From contig NZ_QTUB01000001.1 in assembly GCF_003386665.1 (NCBI RefSeq), forward strand, positions 1,922,001-1,986,000: 64,000 bases of DNA. The letters run 5' to 3'. The translations under genes were made by a program, and so were the position numbers. This DNA is from Xenorhabdus cabanillasii. Lineage in GTDB: Bacteria > Pseudomonadota > Gammaproteobacteria > Enterobacterales > Enterobacteriaceae. Of this stretch, positions 39,691-49,066 are shown piece by piece. The notes beneath the pieces were generated by a model. The model saw nothing but the letters and a program-made list of their open reading frames with translations, had not been told where the DNA came from and searched no databases. Numbering within the stretch: the first letter of the stretch is position 1; every line of letters begins with the position of its first letter.

Positions 39691-39717
39691 GTTTTCAAGA
39701 AAACAGAGCCAGCTCGA
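39691..39717 (-). terminator. ybaK terminator
   Basis: GGCCCTGTTTTC-AAG-AAAACAGAGCC forms a long stem with one mismatch, downstream of ybaK on the minus strand and followed there by TTGTTC. Confidence 0.6.
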
Positions 39718-39745
39718 AAAATTTAATGGTAATTACAATTAGTTT

Positions 39746-40222
39746 TCAAATTTTGGCAATATCAGCAAATGGACAATTAAGTAGTTGACATAAATCAGTT
39801 GGTGCCAGTTCAATATCCAGGCCACGTTTACCACCAGAGATAAACAGAGTCGGGAGGCTTTGGGCCTGACTGTCAATAACAGTAGGAAGACGCTTTTTTT
39901 GTCCTAATGGGCTGATGCCACCCACCAGGTAACCTGTCACTTTTTGTGCCAACTGTGGATCTGCCATATCAGCTTTTTTCGCTTTAAATACTTTGGCGAT
40001 TTTTTTTAAATCCAGTTGTCCCGCGACCGAAGTGACAGCAACAGCCAGATTTTTAGGGTCACCATTCAATGAAACTAAAAGGGTTTTAAAAACCTGCTTA
40101 GCATCTAATCCAAGTTTTTTAACCACTTCATCACCAAAATTATGTTCATTAACATCATGCTCATAAGGATGAAGTTTAAAATTAATTTTGTGTTTTTCCA
40201 GTAGAGTAACAGCAGGAGTCAT
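39746..40222 (-). CDS. ybaK: Cys-tRNA(Pro)/Cys-tRNA(Cys) deacylase YbaK
   Basis: A 158-aa INS-superfamily trans-editing enzyme (E. coli 159). The essential lysine K46 is present in QVFKTLLV, and [19 protein letters not shown] and [13 protein letters not shown] are conserved. It hydrolyses Cys mis-attached to tRNA(Pro). Adjacent to ybaP as in E. coli. Confidence 0.95.
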   Translation of the reverse strand: MTPAVTLLEKHKINFKLHPYEHDVNEHNFGDEVVKKLGLDAKQVFKTLLVSLNGDPKNLAVAVTSVAGQLDLKKIAKVFKAKKADMADPQLAQKVTGYLVGGISPLGQKKRLPTVIDSQAQSLPTLFISGGKRGLDIELAPTDLCQLLNCPFADIAKI

Positions 40223-40295
40223 GTCGTATTTCCTGTAACATTATCTGTATAAATAGTAACTATTAGAAATAGTTTTATTTCTGTTCTTGTAATAG

Positions 40296-41099
40296 CTACT
40301 GTTGTAACAGCTTCAATAAATTGTTTTCACCATGGAGATGTAATGCTCCTACAGCCACTAAATATTTTCCTGCGGGTAAGTCATGTAATTGTTCACTCCA
40401 TTGGCGGTTACGTTCAGTCATCAAGGTCTGGTAAATAACTTCACAGAAAGTCTGTGGTAATGCTTCGTTTGCTTGGTTTGGTTTGTAATTCATCCACCAG
40501 CTAACCATCGTTTGTAAAGCACGGGCGTTAGTATGCCAGTGAACCAGAGTATCTTCTAACAGAGAGATGCCACCATTCGGTAGTCTGGTGAGTAAATTAA
40601 CCTGAGTATCGGTTCCTTCCAGCTCGATAATATTTTTATCGATGGCTCTTGCACTGTTCAGTAGTTGAAAATCAATGCCGTATTGGGGACGCAATCCTAA
40701 GTATTGAGCCTGAGCGGCCTGTAGGATCAGAGCTACTTGCCATGAAGGTAATGGCTCCAGTGACTCTACCGGGTGTTGGATCTCGTGGCAGTACTGCTGT
40801 AAAACACCAAAATGTTCAGCTGATAAACGTTGTGACAGTACGACCTGTTCAGGAAATATTTTTCCGAATGGTGAACCGGATTGGGTGATATCTGCTTCGA
40901 CAATCAAAGAATCGCACTGCTCCAGTTGTTCCAACAGGACTTCGGAAAGTGGATACATATTTTCTGTACCCATATGGATACTGCCAACAATATGTAGTTG
41001 TCTATTTTTCGGCAGAGTGACGTCAAAAGCAGGATAGGGGTAATATTGTTGGGAATTCAGTCCTAATACATTGCTGAGATATGTTATTAGTTTTCCCAT
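40296..41099 (-). CDS. ybaP: TraB/GumN-family protein YbaP
   Basis: A 267-aa protein (E. coli 264). The ATG at 41099 (MGKLITYLSN) has GGAG about 10 bases upstream; a longer frame from 41156 is not family-like. The family hallmarks are the GSIHMG motif (two conserved GxxH elements, the second in VGALHLHGE) and a central LVEAD-like IVEADI. The fold resembles Tiki-type metalloproteases; the substrate is unknown. Confidence 0.85.
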   Translation of the reverse strand: MGKLITYLSNVLGLNSQQYYPYPAFDVTLPKNRQLHIVGSIHMGTENMYPLSEVLLEQLEQCDSLIVEADITQSGSPFGKIFPEQVVLSQRLSAEHFGVLQQYCHEIQHPVESLEPLPSWQVALILQAAQAQYLGLRPQYGIDFQLLNSARAIDKNIIELEGTDTQVNLLTRLPNGGISLLEDTLVHWHTNARALQTMVSWWMNYKPNQANEALPQTFCEVIYQTLMTERNRQWSEQLHDLPAGKYLVAVGALHLHGENNLLKLLQQ

Positions 41100-41170
41100 A
41101 CTATATACTCCGGTAATTGGCGTGAATGGGTATGCTAACGCGTTAAAGGTTAACAAGAAAGTGATAAATG

Positions 41171-41200
41171 AAAAGCTAAACCCGGTGTTGTTTAGCTTTT
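41171..41200. terminator. copA terminator
   Basis: AAAAGCTAAA and TTTAGCTTTT form a perfect 10-bp stem with a 10-base loop just beyond the copA stop on the minus strand. Confidence 0.8.
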
Positions 41201-41227
41201 CGATATCTGCATGATTAATGCGGAATA

Positions 41228-43993
41228 TCAGCGTTTAGTTTTAAAGTACAGTAACCGATTGGCATTACTGACCACGGTAATTGAAGAGAGAGCCATGGCA
41301 GCTCCGGCAATTACTGGATTCAATAATGTTCCGGTTAAGGGGTAGAGAATACCTGCTGCAATCGGGATACCCAGCGTATTATAGATGAATGCGCCAAATA
41401 AATTTTGTTTCATATTACGCAATGTCCCCCTGGACAATTCAACCGCGTCTGCAACACCATGCAGGCTATGTTGCATCAGGGTAATTGACGCAGTTTCAAT
41501 GGCGATATCACTACCACTTCCCATGGCAATCCCCACATCTGCTTGTGCCAATGCAGGTGCATCATTGATGCCGTCACCAATCATGGCGACTTTCTTACCT
41601 TCAGACTGGAGATCCTGAATGGCTGCGGCTTTACCATCAGGTAGCACTCCTGCTATGACTTGATCAATACCAGCCTCTTTGGCTATAGCATTGGCTGTTA
41701 CAGGATGATCACCGGTCAGCATGACTAAACGATAACCCTGAAGACGTAAGCGTTGCAGGGCGGAGACGGTATCCTGACGTAATGGGTCTCGTATTGAAAA
41801 CAGAGCGGCCATTTTTCCGTCCACTGCCAGTATAACGGGAGTAGCACCTTTTTCTGCCTGTTTGGCTACCTGCGATTTAAATTCTGTTGTATCAATCTGA
41901 TTTTGTTCAAGTAAGTTCATATTTCCTAACAACAGTGTTGTATTACCAACATTCCCGCGTACACCCGTTCCGGCTAAAGTATGAAATTGTGTTACTTCAG
42001 GTAATTGTTGATCTTCAATTTGTTCACTTTCAACTTTCAGCAGAATGGCCTTTGCCAAAGGGTGATTTGAACCGCTTTCCAGTGCACCAGCCCACAGCAA
42101 TACTTGCTGTTTGGTGAACCCATTGAAAGTTTGAATTTCAGTAACCTGTGGCATCCCTTCGGTCAATGTTCCTGTTTTATCGAAAACAAGGGTATCGAGC
42201 TGGCTGGCTTGTTGTAGGGCATCAGCATCACGTACCAGTACACCCAATTCCGCCGCTCTTCCGACTCCGGAAATGATGGACATTGGTGTTGCCAGGCCGA
42301 GCGCACAAGGACAGGCAATAATCAATACTGTGGTGATGATAACCAGTGAGTACATGATTTGGGGAGCCGGTCCGATGAAAAACCAGATCGCCCCCGCAAT
42401 TAGGGCGATAGCAACGACGACAGGCACAAATATTGAAGATATTTTATCCGCCAATTGGCCGATTTCAGGTTTACTGCTTTGTGCCTGACGTACCAGATTG
42501 ATAATTCTTGCTAAAGTGGTTTGGCTACCCACTGCTGAGGCTTTGAAGAGGACGGTTCCATCTTGCACCACAGTTCCTGCACGAACTGTATCACCAATTG
42601 ATTTTTGTTGAGGGGCCGCTTCACCTGTCAGCATCGCTTCATCTAACCAGACCGTGCCGTGAATGATTTCACCATCCACGGGAACTTTATCCCCTGTTAC
42701 CAGCCGCAATGTCATATCAGGTTTAACATCAGCTAATGGCAATGTTTTCTCACCACCTTCTATGATGACCCGAGCTGTCGGAGGTGTTAAATCCAACAAT
42801 CGCTCAAGTGCTTTTGAGGAGCGTTGGCGTGCACGTTGCTCTAAGGCGTGTCCGAGGTTAATTAAGCCAATAATCATAGCGCTGGCTTCATAATAAATGT
42901 GGCGCGCCTGAGGCGGGAAAATATCCGGCCATAAATTAACGCTGATAGAGTAGAGCCATGCGGCCCCCGTTCCTAGTGCAACTAATGTGTCCATTGTGGC
43001 ACCGCCATTTTTCAGGCTTTGCCACGCATTGCGGTAAAAATGTCCGCCAGCAAATATCATTACGGCAAGAGTAACCAGTCCGATGCTTAACCAAATTGTA
43101 CGGTTATCTGGAGAGAGCATCATATTGTCACCAATCATGCCCCAAATCATGACCGGAACACCGACAGCCAGAGCGAGGGCCGATTGCCAGCGGAAACGGC
43201 GCATATTGGTCTGAGCAATTTGCTGCTGACGCTCCCGGCGTTCGGTTTCATCCAGAATGACCTCTGCGCCATAACCTGCCTTGATAACAGCATCAACCAG
43301 AACGTTGGGAGATGCTGTCCCCGTGACCAGTGCACTTCGCTCTGCAAGGTTGACTCTGGCGTTCTCAACTCCTGCAACAGATTGCAGAGCTTTTTGTACT
43401 TTATTGACACAACTGGCACAGCTCATACCATCCAATAAAAGCTGGATGCTGCCATGGTCATTTGCAGTGGATTGTGTATCCGGAGTAGGATCTACTGCCG
43501 CTGCCAAAAACTCCGGTGCTTGTGAAGCAGATTCTGAGGCAAATGTTGTCAGCGGCTTATTTTTTGGGGAATTGGTTGCTGGGGAAATAGTTTCCCCTGC
43601 TAATTCAGCGTGATAACCCGCTTGCTTTACGGCATTAATCAAAGCATGGTTTTCAGCTTTGCCGTAAATTTTGGCTGTTTGAGTATTGACTTCAGCCGCG
43701 ACAACACCAGCCACTGATTCCAGTGCTTTTTGGGTTTTGCCAGCACATTTCATACAGCTTAAACCTGAAAGCCGTAGTTCAACATCGGGGTGAGTTGCCA
43801 GAGTGGCTTCATAACCCGCATCAATAATGGCAGCAATCAATGTATCTTGAGTTACACTACCGATCACTTTAGCGTATTCAAGGGTGACTTCTGCTTGTTC
43901 AACACTTGACAGATTTTCCAGTGTCTTTTTGACACTGCCGACACAGTGCATACAGGTCAAGCCCTGAAGTGCGAGAATGGTTGTTGTGGACAT
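41228..43993 (-). CDS. copA: Copper-exporting P1B-type ATPase CopA with three metal-binding domains
   Basis: A 921-aa ATPase, about 87 residues longer than E. coli CopA because it has three N-terminal heavy-metal-associated domains instead of two: GLTCMHC (C14, C17), GLSCMKC (C80, C83) and GMSCASC (C192, C195). The catalytic core shows the transmembrane CPC in [12 protein letters not shown], the phosphorylation site DKTGT, the hinge [14 protein letters not shown], and the YN and MSS membrane copper-site motifs. It pumps Cu+ into the periplasm. It is divergent from cueR and has a CueR promoter. A -1 frameshift signal after the second domain (43480-43568) predicts a 145-aa chaperone form. AGGAG precedes the ATG. 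Confidence 0.96.
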   Translation of the reverse strand: MSTTTILALQGLTCMHCVGSVKKTLENLSSVEQAEVTLEYAKVIGSVTQDTLIAAIIDAGYEATLATHPDVELRLSGLSCMKCAGKTQKALESVAGVVAAEVNTQTAKIYGKAENHALINAVKQAGYHAELAGETISPATNSPKNKPLTTFASESASQAPEFLAAAVDPTPDTQSTANDHGSIQLLLDGMSCASCVNKVQKALQSVAGVENARVNLAERSALVTGTASPNVLVDAVIKAGYGAEVILDETERRERQQQIAQTNMRRFRWQSALALAVGVPVMIWGMIGDNMMLSPDNRTIWLSIGLVTLAVMIFAGGHFYRNAWQSLKNGGATMDTLVALGTGAAWLYSISVNLWPDIFPPQARHIYYEASAMIIGLINLGHALEQRARQRSSKALERLLDLTPPTARVIIEGGEKTLPLADVKPDMTLRLVTGDKVPVDGEIIHGTVWLDEAMLTGEAAPQQKSIGDTVRAGTVVQDGTVLFKASAVGSQTTLARIINLVRQAQSSKPEIGQLADKISSIFVPVVVAIALIAGAIWFFIGPAPQIMYSLVIITTVLIIACPCALGLATPMSIISGVGRAAELGVLVRDADALQQASQLDTLVFDKTGTLTEGMPQVTEIQTFNGFTKQQVLLWAGALESGSNHPLAKAILLKVESEQIEDQQLPEVTQFHTLAGTGVRGNVGNTTLLLGNMNLLEQNQIDTTEFKSQVAKQAEKGATPVILAVDGKMAALFSIRDPLRQDTVSALQRLRLQGYRLVMLTGDHPVTANAIAKEAGIDQVIAGVLPDGKAAAIQDLQSEGKKVAMIGDGINDAPALAQADVGIAMGSGSDIAIETASITLMQHSLHGVADAVELSRGTLRNMKQNLFGAFIYNTLGIPIAAGILYPLTGTLLNPVIAGAAMALSSITVVSNANRLLYFKTKR
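43480..43568 (-). promoter_or_regulatory. Predicted programmed -1 frameshift signal (slippery site plus pseudoknot) in copA
   Basis: On the minus strand the in-frame heptamer C-CCA-AAA (43568 to 43562) is followed, in the -1 frame, by one codon and TAA at 43559-43557. Five bases after the heptamer GCCGCTG (43556-43550) can pair with CAGCGGC (43503-43497). Inside that loop CCGGAGT (43516-43510) can pair with ACTCCGG (43486-43480), beyond the first stem. The two 7-bp perfect stems interleave as an H-type pseudoknot. The frameshifted product would be 145 aa with the first two metal-binding domains. Confidence 0.75.
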
Positions 43994-44039
43994 AACAAAA
44001 TCTCCTGAAACAGAGTGATATACTTATCATTATCCTTTT

Positions 44040-44070
44040 AGGCTAAACCTTCCTGCAAGGGGAAGGTCAA
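44040..44070 (-). promoter_or_regulatory. CueR-activated copA promoter
   Basis: Read on the minus strand, TTGACC and TAGCCT are separated by 19 bases, the long spacer of MerR-type promoters. The spacer carries the perfect dyad ACCTTCC-CCTTGCA-GGAAGGT, nearly identical to the E. coli CueR site. Confidence 0.92.
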
Positions 44071-44079
44071 GGGGAAAAT

Positions 44080-44484
44080 ATGAATATCAGTGAGATTGCC
44101 CGTAAGACCGGTTTAACCAGTAAAGCCATTCGGTTTTATGAAGAAAAAGATCTGATTATTGCACCAGAGCGGGGAGATAATGGTTATCGTTTTTACCAAC
44201 AGAAACATATTGATGAATTGATACTCTTACGTCAGGCGAGAGAAATAGGGTTCACGATTGAAGAATGCCGGGAGTTATTACGGTTATCCCGCAATCCCAA
44301 TCGTCACAGCATAGATGTGAAAACAGCGACGCTACAAAAAGTGACTGAAATAGAAGAAAAAATTGTGAAATTACAGCAGATAAGGGAAAAGCTATTAGCG
44401 TTAGCTGCCGAATGCCCGGGAGATAATGGGGCCGATTGCCCCATAATTGAACAACTATCTGGTTGCTGTGCCAATCATGATTGA
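44080..44484 (+). CDS. cueR: Copper-responsive MerR-family activator CueR
   Basis: A 134-aa MerR regulator (E. coli 135). The winged helix ([21 protein letters not shown]), dimerisation coiled coil and copper-binding loop with C112 and C120 are all present, which distinguishes CueR from zinc or redox sensors of the family. It bends the copA promoter when Cu+ binds. AAGGGGA precedes the ATG. Its 3' end overlaps that of the convergent ybbJ by 10 bases. Confidence 0.96.
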   Translation: MNISEIARKTGLTSKAIRFYEEKDLIIAPERGDNGYRFYQQKHIDELILLRQAREIGFTIEECRELLRLSRNPNRHSIDVKTATLQKVTEIEEKIVKLQQIREKLLALAAECPGDNGADCPIIEQLSGCCANHD

Positions 44485-44933
44485 TGAGATACAGGCTTAA
44501 CCTTTAATGTGATCCCGTCAACGGCAATGATTTCAACTTCGGTGTTGGCAGTCAGTTCGCTGTCACAATGAATGCGCCAACTGCCATCAGCCAGTTTGAT
44601 ACGCCCATAGCCATTTTCGGTATCTGCGATTAAACGGGCGTGTAGCCCAACTAACTGCTGGTTTTTCTGATTGAGCATTTTATCGCTATTGCGCGGACGG
44701 TAACGCAGCCAGCTACGCCATGCAATGGCAGAGAGTAGTGTCAAGACAGCGAACAGCGTGCCTTGCAGTTCCCAGCTCATTGCAGGGAAAATCCATGTGA
44801 TCAGGGCAACAGTCACGGCAGCGATCCCTGTCCACAGCAAATACCCCCCTGTTCCCAGCAGTTCAGCAATTAATAGTAGCCCACCAAAACAGAGCCAAAA
44901 CCAGACTGGTTGCGTGGCAATCTGTTCAATCAT
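44475..44933 (-). CDS. ybbJ: NfeD-like membrane protein YbbJ
   Basis: A 152-aa protein with two or three N-terminal membrane helices ([41 protein letters not shown]) and a C-terminal OB-fold NfeD domain ([15 protein letters not shown]). NfeD proteins pair with SPFH proteins, and the gene follows qmcA by 36 bases. E. coli YbbJ works with QmcA. Ends tail-to-tail in cueR. Confidence 0.9.
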   Translation of the reverse strand: MIEQIATQPVWFWLCFGGLLLIAELLGTGGYLLWTGIAAVTVALITWIFPAMSWELQGTLFAVLTLLSAIAWRSWLRYRPRNSDKMLNQKNQQLVGLHARLIADTENGYGRIKLADGSWRIHCDSELTANTEVEIIAVDGITLKVKPVSHQS

Positions 44934-44969
44934 AGTCGTTATCCTGAATTAGTTGTTTATATTGAGCCG

Positions 44970-45899
44970 TTATTTATCCTGCTTGCTCTTCTTGCTTTCA
45001 TTGATCAACTCAGCAATGCCTCCTATAGCACCCATCAGATTGCTGGCATCCAACGGCATCATGATCACTTTGCTGTTATCGGCGGCGCCAATACTGGTCA
45101 GGGCGTCGGTATACTTCTGAGCGACGAAGTAGTTAATCGCCTGCATATTACCGTCGGCAATAGCGTCAGAGACCATTTTTGTTGCCCGTGCTTCGGCTTC
45201 TGCGGCACGTTCACGGGCTTCCGCTTGCAGGAACGCGGATTGACGTTCACCTTCAGCTTTCAGGATCTGGGACTGTTTTTCACCTTCAGCTTTCAGAATG
45301 GCTGCCTGACGAATACCTTCTGCTTCAAGAATATCTGCACGTTTGGTACGTTCAGCTTTCATCTGAGCATTCATCGCAGAGATCAATTCCTTAGGTGGAC
45401 GTACATCGCGGATCTCAATACGGGTGATCTTCACTCCCCATGGGTTAGTGGCTTCATCAACGATCGTCAGCAGACGGCTGTTGATTAAATCACGCTGAGA
45501 CAACATTTCGTCCAGTTCCATTGAACCCAGAACAGTACGGAAGTTAGTCATGGTCAGGTTAATAATCGATAGTTCAAGGTTGCTGACTTCATAGGCAGCA
45601 CGTACCGGGTCAACAACCTGAATAAAGCAGACAGCATCAATGGTGACATTGGCGTTATCGCGGGAAATAACTTCTTGCGATGGGATATCCAATACTTGCT
45701 CCATCATATTGATTCTACGACCAATACGATCAATAAATGGTATCAGGATATGCAATCCCGGTGTCAATGTGCGGGTATAGCGGCCGAAACGTTCTACTGT
45801 CCACTGATATCCTTGTGGAACGGTTTTCACACAAGTAAAGATGATGACAACCGCAATAATGATCAGAATGGGGACAGCCCCAAGAGAGAGTAAGTCCAT
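44970..45899 (-). CDS. qmcA: SPFH/stomatin-domain membrane protein QmcA (YbbK)
   Basis: A 309-aa protein: one N-terminal membrane anchor ([19 protein letters not shown]), an SPFH/band-7 domain ([19 protein letters not shown]...[22 protein letters not shown]) and a long Ala/Glu-rich coiled coil. The three near-repeats [26 protein letters not shown] lie at ~195-225. Forms ring-like assemblies in the inner membrane; in E. coli it influences FtsH-related quality control. Upstream partner of ybbJ. Confidence 0.94.
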   Translation of the reverse strand: MDLLSLGAVPILIIIAVVIIFTCVKTVPQGYQWTVERFGRYTRTLTPGLHILIPFIDRIGRRINMMEQVLDIPSQEVISRDNANVTIDAVCFIQVVDPVRAAYEVSNLELSIINLTMTNFRTVLGSMELDEMLSQRDLINSRLLTIVDEATNPWGVKITRIEIRDVRPPKELISAMNAQMKAERTKRADILEAEGIRQAAILKAEGEKQSQILKAEGERQSAFLQAEARERAAEAEARATKMVSDAIADGNMQAINYFVAQKYTDALTSIGAADNSKVIMMPLDASNLMGAIGGIAELINESKKSKQDK

Positions 45900-45944
45900 A
45901 ATAATTCCTCTATTAGTTAATCATGGAATACAAAAAATCTCTGA

Positions 45945-46823
45945 TTAATAGAGTAAGGAGTATACTTGACGACGATATTTAGATGCCAGTGCATCTCCGG
46001 CTCCGAGTGCAGAGATAATATCCATCAACGTTTTTTTCACTTCGCCATTGCCAGCAGAGAGATCTTTTTTCAGGAAACCTAACAGCAGTTCAAGGGCTTC
46101 TTTATTACGTCCGACTTCATGTAATTTAGATGCCAGTTGAATCGCAAGTTCTGCATTTTCTGGCTGTGCTGCCATTTCTTGCAGAAGTTTTTGAATTTCA
46201 GGTGAATCAGCAGCTTGTTTATGTGATTCAATGGCCATCAGCAAATCATGATAACGCTGATCCTGATTTTCCAATGGAATAGTTTCCAGTATCTTTTGGG
46301 CGTCTTCTAACTGATTGAGTGAAATATGGACTTCAGCCAAGAATAAACTCAGCTCAGTATCCTGTGGATCTGCCTGATATGCTTCTTTCAACAGAGGTAA
46401 GGCTTCCAGATTTTTGCCTTCAGCAAGCAATTCACTTGCTTGTTCCAGCGGCGATTTTTCATGTTGCTGCAAAAGTTGGGCAAACATTTTTCTGATATTT
46501 TCGTCTGTCTGTAACCCTTCGAAACCATGAACAGGACGGGCTTCACGAACAAAAAGCACAGTTGGTACGGTACGTACACCAAATTGCGCAGAGATATGAC
46601 CTAATTGATCGCAATTGACCTTAGCCAGAGTAAATTGCCCCGCATATTCATGTGCGAGCTTATCAAGAGTCGCTTCTAACTCGTGACAATGGAGATCTTG
46701 TGGTGACCAGAAATAGAATACCACAAGCTGATTTAAGGACTGCTGAACAGTTGGAGCAATATTAGATTCATTGATGTGAACAATCTGAGCAGTGTTGCTG
46801 TTAGTATTCATTGTCGATTCCAT
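45945..46823 (-). CDS. cnoX: Chaperedoxin CnoX (YbbN)
   Basis: A 292-aa protein with an N-terminal thioredoxin domain and C-terminal TPR repeats (E. coli 284). The active-site region reads [11 protein letters not shown], so only the second cysteine of the usual CxxC is kept, as in E. coli (SQHC); the redox partner cysteine in KVNCDQ is also present. It protects proteins from hypochlorite-induced aggregation and hands them to GroEL. A second ATG four codons in is an equally possible start. Confidence 0.93.
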   Translation of the reverse strand: MESTMNTNSNTAQIVHINESNIAPTVQQSLNQLVVFYFWSPQDLHCHELEATLDKLAHEYAGQFTLAKVNCDQLGHISAQFGVRTVPTVLFVREARPVHGFEGLQTDENIRKMFAQLLQQHEKSPLEQASELLAEGKNLEALPLLKEAYQADPQDTELSLFLAEVHISLNQLEDAQKILETIPLENQDQRYHDLLMAIESHKQAADSPEIQKLLQEMAAQPENAELAIQLASKLHEVGRNKEALELLLGFLKKDLSAGNGEVKKTLMDIISALGAGDALASKYRRQVYSLLY

Positions 46824-46933
46824 GGGATTCTCTCTTTAAGTTCGTTATCAGGCGATTGTCCCCTTTCACTTTGCAAATATATGAATGGGTATATATGAAC
46901 AATAGATAGGGATGACCTATGTCTTTTTCAATC

Positions 46934-47710
46934 TCAGTTTTGCCAATACACAATCTTATCGATTAGCTTCGCGGGTAACATACGACGAAGAAGCGTGACA
47001 GCGTGAGACAACAATGTTACGGGATAGCGTAACTTGGGGGTAGGGCTTTCCAGTGCATGAATTAACTTGGTGACAACATCTTCAGGAGCAAGCATTAAAC
47101 GACGTGCAAGCGCCGGATTCTCAACAGGATGGTCGCTTTCGGCCTGAGCAACGTTTTCTGTAAAACGTGTATTAATTGGCCCCGGTTCTATCAGGCTGAC
47201 TTTGATCCCTGTTCTGAATAATTCCATTCTCAGAGCATCAGACCAGGCTTCAAGTGCATGTTTGCTGGCAGCATATGCACCACGGCCGGGTGTAGAAATT
47301 AATCCTAGCACAGAACTGGTTTGGATTATCCGCCCTTCACCATTGGCACGGATGGCTGGTAATAACAGGCATGTTAATTGATGGGCGCCAAAGAAATTGG
47401 TGGAAAACTGTTTTTCCATCTGTTCACGGGAAATGTTTTCCAACGATCCGTAAATCCCGAACCCTCCGTTATTGAATAGTCCGAACAAACGACCATTAGT
47501 TAACTCAATCACGTGTTCAGCTGCTCTTTTGACGCTTTCTTTATCATCCAAGTCCAATTCTATAGGCTCTAAACCTAATTCACGCATATGTGCCAAATCC
47601 GCAGACTTGCGACAAGCAGCCAGGACACGATAACCGCGTTGATGAAGGGCTTTGGCGGTGGCTAATCCGATACCGCTGGAACAGCCAGTAATAAGAACTG
47701 CTTTTTGCAT
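46934..47710 (-). CDS. ybbO: Short-chain dehydrogenase/reductase YbbO
   Basis: A 258-aa classical SDR. The nucleotide motif TGCSSGIG is at residues 8-15 and the catalytic Ser133, Tyr146 and Lys150 (YAASK) are in order. E. coli YbbO reduces medium- and long-chain aldehydes with NADP(H). Located 65 bases upstream of tesA on the same strand, as in E. coli. Confidence 0.92.
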   Translation of the reverse strand: MQKAVLITGCSSGIGLATAKALHQRGYRVLAACRKSADLAHMRELGLEPIELDLDDKESVKRAAEHVIELTNGRLFGLFNNGGFGIYGSLENISREQMEKQFSTNFFGAHQLTCLLLPAIRANGEGRIIQTSSVLGLISTPGRGAYAASKHALEAWSDALRMELFRTGIKVSLIEPGPINTRFTENVAQAESDHPVENPALARRLMLAPEDVVTKLIHALESPTPKLRYPVTLLSHAVTLLRRMLPAKLIDKIVYWQN

Positions 47711-47776
47711 AACTTTACCTGTTAAATTACATCAGCTTACTGAAATAAATGATTTACTATTAATTAATGAATATTT

Positions 47777-48409
47777 TTACTTATGGGTGATATATGCTGA
47801 CAGTTTGCTGGACATCCAATCAGCAATAAAAGGTTGTGCGGTTTGATTGGGATGCAGCCCATCATCTTGCATCCATTCTGGCTTGATAGCAACGTGCTCC
47901 ATAAAAAATGGCAATAAAGGGATTTGATTGTGTTTTGATAAAGAAGGGTAAATTTTGGCGAAAGATTCGGTGTAGCGTTTTCCATAATTCGGCGAAATAT
48001 AGATTTGCATCAATAATGGGTTAGCGTTGGCTTGTTTTACCAAGGTAATGATCTTTTGCAGATCTTGTTCTATTTGCCGGGCCGGAAAACCACGTAAGCC
48101 ATCGTTCGCTCCGAGTTCGATCAGAACCCATTTAGGATTGTGTTGTTTCAGTAACTCAGGCAGACGTTCAAGCCCCTGTGCTGCGGTATTACCGCTGATA
48201 CTGCCATTAATGACGGTTATTTTATTACCGGATTGCTGCCATTTTTTTGCCATTAGGGTGGGCCATGACTGCTCAATGGGCAGGCGATAGCCAGCACTGA
48301 GACTATCTCCTAATATAAGTAGAGTATCAGCCGCCACTGCTCTGGCACTGCATAGCACTAACAAGAAAAGGAAAAGTACATGGCTGTAGAAAGTATTCTT
48401 GAAGTTCAT
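47777..48409 (-). CDS. tesA: Multifunctional acyl-CoA thioesterase I/protease I/lysophospholipase L1 TesA
   Basis: A 210-aa periplasmic SGNH hydrolase. The start at 48409 ([12 protein letters not shown]) aligns with E. coli and gives a signal peptide cleaved after AVA. Catalytic Ser36 is in GDSLSAGY; block III GANDG and block V DGLHPN supply the oxyanion and Asp/His residues. It starts 30 bases inside the divergent ybbA gene, so the 5' ends overlap. Confidence 0.94.
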   Translation of the reverse strand: MNFKNTFYSHVLFLFLLVLCSARAVAADTLLILGDSLSAGYRLPIEQSWPTLMAKKWQQSGNKITVINGSISGNTAAQGLERLPELLKQHNPKWVLIELGANDGLRGFPARQIEQDLQKIITLVKQANANPLLMQIYISPNYGKRYTESFAKIYPSLSKHNQIPLLPFFMEHVAIKPEWMQDDGLHPNQTAQPFIADWMSSKLSAYITHK

Positions 48410-49066
48410 AATCTCATTAAACATGTTGGCCAAGGGGAACAGGTAATTAATATATTGCAAGGTGTTGAGCTACTTGTCGAGCCGGCACAGACAATTGCAT
48501 TAATTGGTGAGTCAGGTTCAGGGAAATCCACTTTGCTGGGCATTATTGCCGGTTTGGATGATGGCAGTTCAGGGGAAGTGCATTTGCTGGGACAGAATAT
48601 CAGCCGTATGGACGAAGAACAGCGGGCACAATTACGGGCAGAAAATGTGGGTTTTGTTTTCCAATCGTTTATGTTGATCCCCACCCTGAATGCGTTGGAA
48701 AACGTTCAGCTCCCGGCACTTTTGCGTGGAGAATCCGAAAGTCATAGTCGCCAGCAGGCTATCGAATTACTCGAACAGTTAGGATTGGGAAAACGGCTGA
48801 AACATATGCCGGCCCAACTTTCGGGTGGAGAACAGCAACGGGTTGCATTGGCCAGAGCATTCAGTACTCGCCCAAAAATCCTGTTTGCGGATGAACCGAC
48901 GGGCAATCTCGACCGTCAAACTGGTGACCGTATCGCAGATCTGCTTTTTTCGCTCAACCACGATTATGCTACGACACTGATTCTGGTGACACATGATAAT
49001 CAGCTTGCAGCCCGCTGCCAGCGCCGTTTGCGTCTGATGGATGGAAAATTGCGGGAGGAAGCATGA
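48380..49066 (+). CDS. ybbA: ABC transporter ATPase YbbA
   Basis: A 228-aa MacB/LolD-type ATPase. Walker A GESGSGKS is at residues 43-50, signature LSGGEQQR near 147, and Walker [13 protein letters not shown]. It pairs with YbbP; ATGA overlap of stop and start shows coupling. E. coli YbbAP is reported to act with TesA in releasing hydrophobic compounds. AAAGGA precedes the ATG. Confidence 0.93.
   Translation: MAVESILEVHNLIKHVGQGEQVINILQGVELLVEPAQTIALIGESGSGKSTLLGIIAGLDDGSSGEVHLLGQNISRMDEEQRAQLRAENVGFVFQSFMLIPTLNALENVQLPALLRGESESHSRQQAIELLEQLGLGKRLKHMPAQLSGGEQQRVALARAFSTRPKILFADEPTGNLDRQTGDRIADLLFSLNHDYATTLILVTHDNQLAARCQRRLRLMDGKLREEA

Noticed and set aside
43780-43800. E. coli-position frameshift site after the first CopA metal-binding domain
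   Set aside because: The codons there read CAC CCC GAT, so the C-CCA-AAG heptamer is absent; the credible slip site is after the second domain.
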